A stretch of 9,158 bases of DNA from NCBI GenBank assembly GCA_904501855.1, contig CAJGCI010000073.1, positions 1-9,158 of the forward strand, read 5' to 3'. The stretch's first letter is position 1. Every line of letters begins with the position of its first letter. Positions 5,249 through 9,158 of the stretch are shown one piece after another. This DNA comes from Oscillospiraceae bacterium (GTDB lineage Bacteria > Bacillota > Clostridia > Oscillospirales > Oscillospiraceae). The notes under the pieces are model-generated. The model saw only the letters and a program-made list of their open reading frames with translations. It ran no database searches and was not told where the DNA came from. The translations under genes and the position numbers were made by a program.

Positions 5249-6829
5249 TCACACGCCGCTGTCCCCGTAGTTTTTCAGGACACGGGCGGAGGGATCGTCC
5301 ACATCGCATCCTTCCCATGCGCGGTTGGGCATCCAGTAGTCCCGGATCATGGCCGCCTGTCCCGGATAGTACTTCTCGAAGATCTCCCGGTAGAGAAGGC
5401 TCTCCTTGGTGAAGGGAGTGCAGTAATCGTACTGTTTCCTCTTCTCCTCAAACTCCCCGTCGGTATACTGTTCTTCCGCGTACTCCTTCAGATCGTCCAC
5501 CATGGAGTGGCCCACGGCGTCGGAGAAGGCCGCCTTCTGGCGCCACAGGATGGACTCCGGCAGCATGTGATCGTCCTCGAAGGCATGACGGAGCAGGTAT
5601 TTCCCCATGCCGTAGGTGTTCATCTTCATGGCGGGATCGATGCTCATGACGTAGCGGGCAAACTCCAGATCCCCAAAGGGCACCCGTGCCTCGATGGCGT
5701 TGGCGGAGATGCACCGGTCCGCCCGGAGAACGTCATACATGTACAGTTCCTGCACCCGCTTCACGGACTCCTTCTGGAATTCCTCCGGAGAGGGGGCGAA
5801 ATCCGTGTATTTGTATCCGAAGAGCTCGTCGGAGATCTCTCCCGTGAGGAGCACCCGCACGTCCGTCTGCTCGTGGATGGCCTTGCAGCACAGATACATG
5901 CCCATGGAGGCACGGATGGTGGTGATGTCCCAGGTTCCCAGCAGCGCGATGACCTCCTCCAGGCTCTCCAGCACCTGTTTTCTCGTCATGTACACTTCCG
6001 TGTGATCCGCCCCGATGTACTCTGCTACCTGCCGGGCGTATTTCAGGTCGATGGCGTCTTTGTCCATGCCGATGGCAAAGGTCCGGATGGGCTTTCCCAG
6101 AAGGCGGGCGGCGATGGCGCACACCAGGCTGGAATCCAGGCCTCCGGACAGGAGGAATCCCAGCGGCGCGTCCGCGTCCAGCCGCTTGTCCACGCCCAGG
6201 ATGAGAAGTTCCCGGATCTTCCGGCAGATGTCATCCACCTCGCCCGTCACCGTCTCCTCCACGTCCGTCACATCGGCGTAGCGGACGAATTCGCCCTTGT
6301 AGTAATAATGTCCCGGCGGGAAGGGGCAGATCTCCTCGCACAGTCCCACCAGGTTCTTCGCCTCGCTGGCAAAGACCATGGATCCGTCCGGCATGGCTCC
6401 GTAGAACAGGGGCCGGATGCCGATGGGATCCCGGGCGGCGATGAGGGTCTCCTCCTCCGCGTCGTAGATCAGCATGGCAAATTCCGCATCCAGCTTGGAG
6501 AACATCTCCAGTCCGTACTTGTGGTACAGAGGCAGGATGATCTCGCAGTCGGATCCGCTCCGGAACGTGTAGTCCCGCTCCAGTTCCGCCTTCAGCGGCC
6601 GGAACAGATACAGTTCTCCGTTGCATACGCACATGTCCCCGTGCATATGGAAGGGCTGCATCCCCTCCTTCGTCAGGCCCATGATGGCCAGACGGTGGAA
6701 ACACAGATATCCCGTCTGCGTCTTCTCGATGCGGGACATGTCCGGTCCCCGGGGAATGGTCCGGTCGAAATACTCCCGGATCTCCTCCTCGCTCAGCGTC
6801 TGACTGGTAAATCCCATAATTCCGCACAT
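5249..6829 (-). CDS. asnB: Asparagine synthase (glutamine-hydrolysing), AsnB type
   Basis: AsnB converts aspartate, glutamine and ATP to asparagine, glutamate, AMP and pyrophosphate. The N-terminal glutaminase domain has the nucleophile Cys2 in MCGIMGF, R46 in HRLAI, N70-G-E72 and D94 in GSDCE. The synthetase domain has the PP-loop SGGLDSS at 228-234 and, further on, RQKAAFSDAVG, as in the E. coli AsnB group. One segment reads TGEISDELFGYKY, where E. coli-type enzymes usually have GEGSDExFGGY. The protein has 526 residues, slightly shorter than E. coli AsnB. The start is the ATG at 6829, because Cys must be residue 2; the in-frame GTG at 6841 lies inside the ribosome binding site. GGAGG is about 11 bases upstream. 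The gene is controlled by an Asn-specific T-box, consistent with induction when uncharged tRNA-Asn builds up. mntP follows. Confidence 0.96.
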   Translation of the reverse strand: MCGIMGFTSQTLSEEEIREYFDRTIPRGPDMSRIEKTQTGYLCFHRLAIMGLTKEGMQPFHMHGDMCVCNGELYLFRPLKAELERDYTFRSGSDCEIILPLYHKYGLEMFSKLDAEFAMLIYDAEEETLIAARDPIGIRPLFYGAMPDGSMVFASEAKNLVGLCEEICPFPPGHYYYKGEFVRYADVTDVEETVTGEVDDICRKIRELLILGVDKRLDADAPLGFLLSGGLDSSLVCAIAARLLGKPIRTFAIGMDKDAIDLKYARQVAEYIGADHTEVYMTRKQVLESLEEVIALLGTWDITTIRASMGMYLCCKAIHEQTDVRVLLTGEISDELFGYKYTDFAPSPEEFQKESVKRVQELYMYDVLRADRCISANAIEARVPFGDLEFARYVMSIDPAMKMNTYGMGKYLLRHAFEDDHMLPESILWRQKAAFSDAVGHSMVDDLKEYAEEQYTDGEFEEKRKQYDYCTPFTKESLLYREIFEKYYPGQAAMIRDYWMPNRAWEGCDVDDPSARVLKNYGDSGV

Positions 6830-6907
6830 AACAAAAAGCACCTCCGAATCATATTGCGGCAGCTGTCCTGTTTTCTAGGACGAATAGCTGCTCATGATCC
6901 GCGGTGC
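6830..6907 (-). promoter_or_regulatory. T-box terminator/sequestrator hairpin overlapping the asnB ribosome binding site
   Basis: On the minus strand GCACC (6903-6907) pairs with GGTGC (6838-6842), and CGGATCAT (6894-6901) pairs with ATGATTCG (6845-6852, one G-U). Inside, GCAGCT (6886-6891) pairs with AGCTGC (6859-6864) and GTCCT (6877-6881) with AGGAC (6865-6869). The outer stem includes the GGAGG of the asnB ribosome binding site (6841-6845) and is followed directly by TTTTTGTT (6830-6837), just before the ATG. The alternative antiterminator pairs TAGG (6910-6913) with CCTA (6876-6879), which breaks the GTCCT stem. Pairings were made by eye. Confidence 0.75.
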
Positions 6908-7147
6908 CACCTAACTTACTGTTACCAGTCACTTTTCCGGGCCCCATCAGGCCCTCACGCCATAACGCCGCGCTTGTCGCGTCTTCCCTACTTGGGTCCT
7001 CCCGTTCAGGTCGCTGCTCCGGAGTGTTCTTCCCCTGCCGCCGCGCACCGGATTTTCAGCGCCACCGGTTCTCTGTGCCGCTTTGGGCAGGATACTTTTC
7101 TCTTTCAACGCATTTATTCAGATATAAATTGGTTTTGCTTTGTTTAT
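6830..7147 (-). promoter_or_regulatory. T-box riboswitch leader, asparagine-specific
   Basis: The roughly 320-base leader of asnB has the hallmarks of a T-box, an RNA that reads the charging state of one tRNA. On the minus strand, in order: the AGTA motif of the specifier-loop E turn (7093-7096), the stem CCTGCC / GGCAGG (7086-7091 with 7034-7039), an AGAGA bulge region, an apical stem ACCGG / CCGGT (7064-7068 with 7047-7051) around a GGCGCTGAAAA loop, then GGAAG followed by the specifier codon AAC (7026-7028) with the usual A after it. Near the 3' end is the conserved T-box sequence AGGTGGCACCGCGG (6899-6912), whose TGGC would pair with the tRNA 3' end. AAC specifies Asn, matching the downstream gene. 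No protein gene is needed to explain this gap. Confidence 0.95.
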
Positions 7148-7153
7148 GATGCA

Positions 7154-7182
7154 ATAATACTCGCATGCTCGGATTTTGTCAA
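7154..7182 (-). promoter_or_regulatory. Sigma-A-type promoter for the T-box-asnB transcript
   Basis: On the minus strand a perfect TTGACA (7177-7182) is followed after 17 bases by TATTAT (7154-7159). The predicted start, near 7147, precedes Stem I of the T-box by about 50 bases. Strong constitutive initiation with control left to the riboswitch is the usual arrangement. Confidence 0.85.
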
Positions 7183-7213
7183 CAGAAACAATGCAGATTT
7201 GTCCCTATTTCTT

Positions 7214-7242
7214 TTCGGTTGCATCCCATGGGGTTCGGTTGC
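7214..7242 (+). repeat. Direct repeat pair upstream of the PAP2 gene
   Basis: TTCGGTTGC occurs at 7214-7222 and again at 7234-7242, a 20-bp period or about two helical turns. The second copy overlaps the -35 region of the plus-strand promoter. This suits two protein subunits on one DNA face, but no regulator is identified. Confidence 0.6.
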
Positions 7243-7267
7243 TTTTTACAGGGCCGCTTGATATAAT
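7239..7267 (+). promoter_or_regulatory. Extended -10 promoter for the PAP2 operon
   Basis: TATAAT at 7262-7267 is preceded by TGA (TGATATAAT), an extended -10. The -35 candidate TTGCTT (7239-7244), 17 bases upstream, is weak, which an extended -10 or an activator at the overlapping repeat could offset. Predicted start is near 7275, about 30 bases before the GTG start codon. Confidence 0.7.
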
Positions 7268-7304
7268 TTTCTGACAGAACTTTTTTAGAAAAAGAGATGA
7301 TACT

Positions 7305-8225
7305 GTGAATCTGCTCTACTGGTTTGAAAGCATCCGCACCCCGGCTGTCACCGCGGTGATGGAGAAGATCACCTACTGCGGCGGAGAGCTTGTGCTCCTG
7401 GCGGTAGGCATCATCGTATTCTGGTGCATCAGCAAGCCCTGCGGCTACTATGTGCTGTCCATGGGTTTTCTCGGCACCACCGTCAATCAGTTCATGAAGA
7501 TCCTGTGCCGGGTGCCCCGGCCCTGGATCCGGGATCCCAACTTCACCATCGTGGAATCGGCCCGGGCGGACGCCGGGGGATACTCCTTCCCCTCAGGCCA
7601 CACCCAGAATGTGTTCGCCGCCTTCGGCGCACCGGCCCGATACCTGAAAAAGGCCGCGGTGGTGATCCCCTGCGTCCTCATCATCCTGCTCACCGCCGTG
7701 TCCCGCATGTATCTGGGAGTCCACACCCTCTATGACGTGGGATTCTCCATCCTGTTCGGGCTGGCGCTGATGTTCCTTCTCTATCCCCTTTTCCGGGATA
7801 TGGAGGAACGGCCGGACAACGTCTATGTCTTCATGATCCTCATGCTTCTCATCTCCATCGCCTATGTGGTGTATCTGGAGTGTTCCGCCTTCCCGGCGGA
7901 TGTGGACGCGGAGAATATGGCGGAGGCGTTTAAAAACGGCTACATCACTCTGGGCTGCTCCCTGGGACTTCCCATCGTGTTCCATCTGGACCGGACGATG
8001 CTGAAGTTCGACACGAAGGCCGTCTGGTGGGCGCAGATCCTGAAAGTGGTGCTTGGCTTTGCCCTCATCATGGGCATCCGCATGGGCCTCAAGCCCCCTC
8101 TCACCGCTCTGTTCCACGGCCACGCGGCAGCCAACGGCGTCCGCTATTTCTGCATGGTGATCTTCGCCGGCAGTATCTGGCCTCTCACTTTCCGCTGGTT
8201 CGGAAAGCTGGGGAAGAAATCATAA
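7305..8225 (+). CDS. PAP2-family membrane phosphatase with extended C-terminus
   Basis: PAP2 enzymes remove phosphate from lipid phosphates such as undecaprenyl pyrophosphate or phosphatidate at the membrane surface. The three catalytic motifs are complete: K65-x6-R72-P73 (KILCRVPRP), PSGH at 96-99, and S133-R134-x5-H140-x3-D144 (SRMYLGVHTLYD). Membrane segments are likely at about 28-44, 48-62, 116-131, 146-162, 174-192, 213-228, 244-262 and 281-297. At 306 residues it is longer than a minimal PAP2 protein; residues from about 170 on add several membrane segments without known motifs. The start is GTG at 7305 with only a weak purine-rich site (AAAAAGAGA) upstream; a nearby ATG at 7297 is out of frame. 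It heads an operon of at least three genes, 15 bases before the next one. The substrate cannot be told. Confidence 0.9.
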   Translation: MNLLYWFESIRTPAVTAVMEKITYCGGELVLLAVGIIVFWCISKPCGYYVLSMGFLGTTVNQFMKILCRVPRPWIRDPNFTIVESARADAGGYSFPSGHTQNVFAAFGAPARYLKKAAVVIPCVLIILLTAVSRMYLGVHTLYDVGFSILFGLALMFLLYPLFRDMEERPDNVYVFMILMLLISIAYVVYLECSAFPADVDAENMAEAFKNGYITLGCSLGLPIVFHLDRTMLKFDTKAVWWAQILKVVLGFALIMGIRMGLKPPLTALFHGHAAANGVRYFCMVIFAGSIWPLTFRWFGKLGKKS

Positions 8226-8240
8226 ACGGGAGGACCGGAC

Positions 8241-8648
8241 ATGGATGAGAATACGAAGCGGCCCATTTACGAGCTGCTGGATTTCAAGGTAACGGACATC
8301 GAGACTCACATCGGTCAGTCCCTGACGGCGGAAGAGCTCCATCTCAAGATGGAAAACCGCATGGGGACCCGCATGTCCACGGAAGAGGAAGGCGTGGTCT
8401 TCCTGTACCTGAACTATAAGATCTATGACGGGGACGACGGAAAGTTCCTCTTTGATCTGTCCACCCAGTCGGTGATCCGCCTGCCGGAAGGCGAGAAGGA
8501 AGTCTCCGAGGGGAACATCAAAGACCTGTCCGTCATCGCCACCGATGAGACCATCAAGGTCATCTACGATATCACGGAACACATGGGCATCGCCCCCATC
8601 GACCTGCGTCCCAAGGATCATCACGGACACCGGGAAGGACGTCCCTGA
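8241..8648 (+). CDS. Hypothetical protein, possibly SecB-like fold
   Basis: I do not recognise this 135-residue protein firmly. It has no signal peptide or membrane segment, so it should be cytoplasmic, and it is acidic in the body with a His/Arg-rich end (HHGHREGRP). The order appears to be beta-strands (12-24, 52-62, 66-80), then a helix (about 95-114), then a GIAPIDLRP turn (116-124). That order, and the end ITEHMGIAPIDLRP, recall the C-terminal part of SecB chaperones, where a helix is followed by a GxPPxxLxP segment; this is a fold guess by eye, not a homology result. The ATG at 8241 has GGGAGGA seven bases upstream. It is 15 bases after the PAP2 gene and 17 before the nucleotidyltransferase gene, so it is translated from the same message. 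Real coding status is well supported by the tight operon packing. Confidence 0.8.
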   Translation: MDENTKRPIYELLDFKVTDIETHIGQSLTAEELHLKMENRMGTRMSTEEEGVVFLYLNYKIYDGDDGKFLFDLSTQSVIRLPEGEKEVSEGNIKDLSVIATDETIKVIYDITEHMGIAPIDLRPKDHHGHREGRP

Positions 8649-8665
8649 GGAAAGGAACAACGATT

Positions 8666-9158
8666 ATGGCAAAACCTGCACTGGTCATCATGGCCGCCGG
8701 CATGGGCAGCCGTTTCGGAGGACTCAAGCAGATCACTCCGGTGGATGACTACGGCCACGCCATCCTGGATTTCTCCCTCTTCGATGCGAAGAGAGCGGGA
8801 TTCGACACCGTGGTCTTCATCATCAAGCATGCCATCGAGAAAGAATTCAAGGAAGCCATCGGCAGCCGCATGGAACAGTACTTTGACGTGCGGTATGTGT
8901 ATCAGGAGCTGGATGTGCTGCCGGAGGGATACTCCGTTCCCGAAGGACGCACCAAACCCTGGGGCACGGCTCACGCCATCCTCACGGCGGCTCCCGCCAT
9001 CGACGGATCCTTTGCCGTCATCAACGCCGATGACTTTTACGGCCGAACCGCCTTCTCCACCGTCTTCGATTTCCTGAACGCCCAGGACGATGAGAACAAA
9101 CATGCCATGGTGGCCTACCGTCTGCGCAACACCGTGACGGAAAACGGCTCCGTCTCCC
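8666..9158 (+). CDS. GT-A type nucleotidyltransferase (partial, N-terminal part)
   Basis: The frame starts with ATG at 8666, after AGGAAAGGAA, and stays open to the window end, giving 164 residues. It begins with ALVIMAAGMGSRFGGLKQ (residues 5-22), the nucleotide-binding signature of NTP-transferases that join a nucleotide to a sugar or alcohol phosphate. A second hallmark is VINADDFYG (118-126), where the Asp pair would hold the metal ion, and TKPWGTAHA (96-104) fits the nucleotide or sugar-binding loop. The substrate cannot be read from this half of the protein. It resembles the Clostridia proteins annotated simply as nucleotidyltransferase, some of which sit beside choline-kinase-like phosphotransferases (from memory). 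Its place after PAP2 suggests a role in envelope glycan or lipid head-group chemistry. The end is missing because the window stops. Confidence 0.9.
   Translation, partial: MAKPALVIMAAGMGSRFGGLKQITPVDDYGHAILDFSLFDAKRAGFDTVVFIIKHAIEKEFKEAIGSRMEQYFDVRYVYQELDVLPEGYSVPEGRTKPWGTAHAILTAAPAIDGSFAVINADDFYGRTAFSTVFDFLNAQDDENKHAMVAYRLRNTVTENGSVS

Noticed and set aside
6830..6841. GTG start for asnB at 6841.
   Set aside because: It is part of the GGAGGTG ribosome binding site, and the glutaminase needs Cys directly after the initiator Met, which the ATG at 6829 gives.
5243..7261. A 672-codon open frame on the plus strand opposite asnB and its leader.
   Set aside because: It is in exact codon register with asnB, so its stop codons would need TTA, CTA or TCA codons in asnB, which this GC-rich gene rarely uses. 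The translation has no family motif and crosses a clear T-box.

Overview
The window looks like a chromosomal segment of a moderately GC-rich, low-AT Firmicute, most likely a gut-type Clostridia; the L34 sequence hints at an Oscillospiraceae-like lineage, but that is a guess. Supporting signs are a type III glutamine synthetase tail, the Firmicute-style rpmH-rnpA-yidD-yidC-jag cluster, strong AGGAGG-type ribosome binding sites, a T-box leader and sigma-A-type promoters. No phage, transposon, CRISPR, tRNA or rRNA feature is visible.

Layout. Positions 1-301 hold the 3' end of a glnN-type glutamine synthetase (+). It converges, across a bidirectional terminator (318-349), on a long minus-strand operon that reads rpmH (3669) - rnpA - yidD - yidC - jag - acpP (389). 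This is the classical ribosomal protein L34 / RNase P protein / membrane-insertase cluster, but acpP stands where mnmE-mnmG usually follow, and no dnaA or DnaA-box cluster lies upstream. The operon starts from a consensus promoter (TTGACA, 18 bp, TATAAT) whose predicted first transcribed bases form a strong hairpin followed by a T run. rpmH is only 44 codons and is called here from its sequence.

Divergent from rpmH is a TetR-family regulator (3945-4550) with an extended -10 promoter and a 19-bp palindrome over that -10. It converges on mntP (manganese exporter) through a second two-way terminator. Upstream of mntP on the same strand is asnB (glutamine-dependent asparagine synthetase), preceded by about 320 bases of leader that form a textbook T-box riboswitch with an AAC (Asn) specifier codon. 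The 3' end of that leader is the most interesting structure here: the competing hairpin runs from the T-box sequence into the asnB ribosome binding site, and a five-T run lies in the spacer before the ATG, so one fold could both stop transcription and hide the ribosome binding site.

Divergent from the T-box promoter is a three-gene plus-strand operon: a PAP2-family membrane phosphatase with an extra C-terminal membrane half, a 135-residue protein I do not recognise firmly (possible SecB-like fold), and a GT-A nucleotidyltransferase cut off by the window end. The spacing suggests co-transcription and a shared role in envelope lipid or glycan metabolism, which is inference.

Functionally the window combines translation and RNA-processing genes, membrane protein insertion, nitrogen assimilation into Gln and Asn, metal export and a possible envelope operon. 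Most of it is ordinary housekeeping sequence; the novelty lies mainly in the regulatory DNA.
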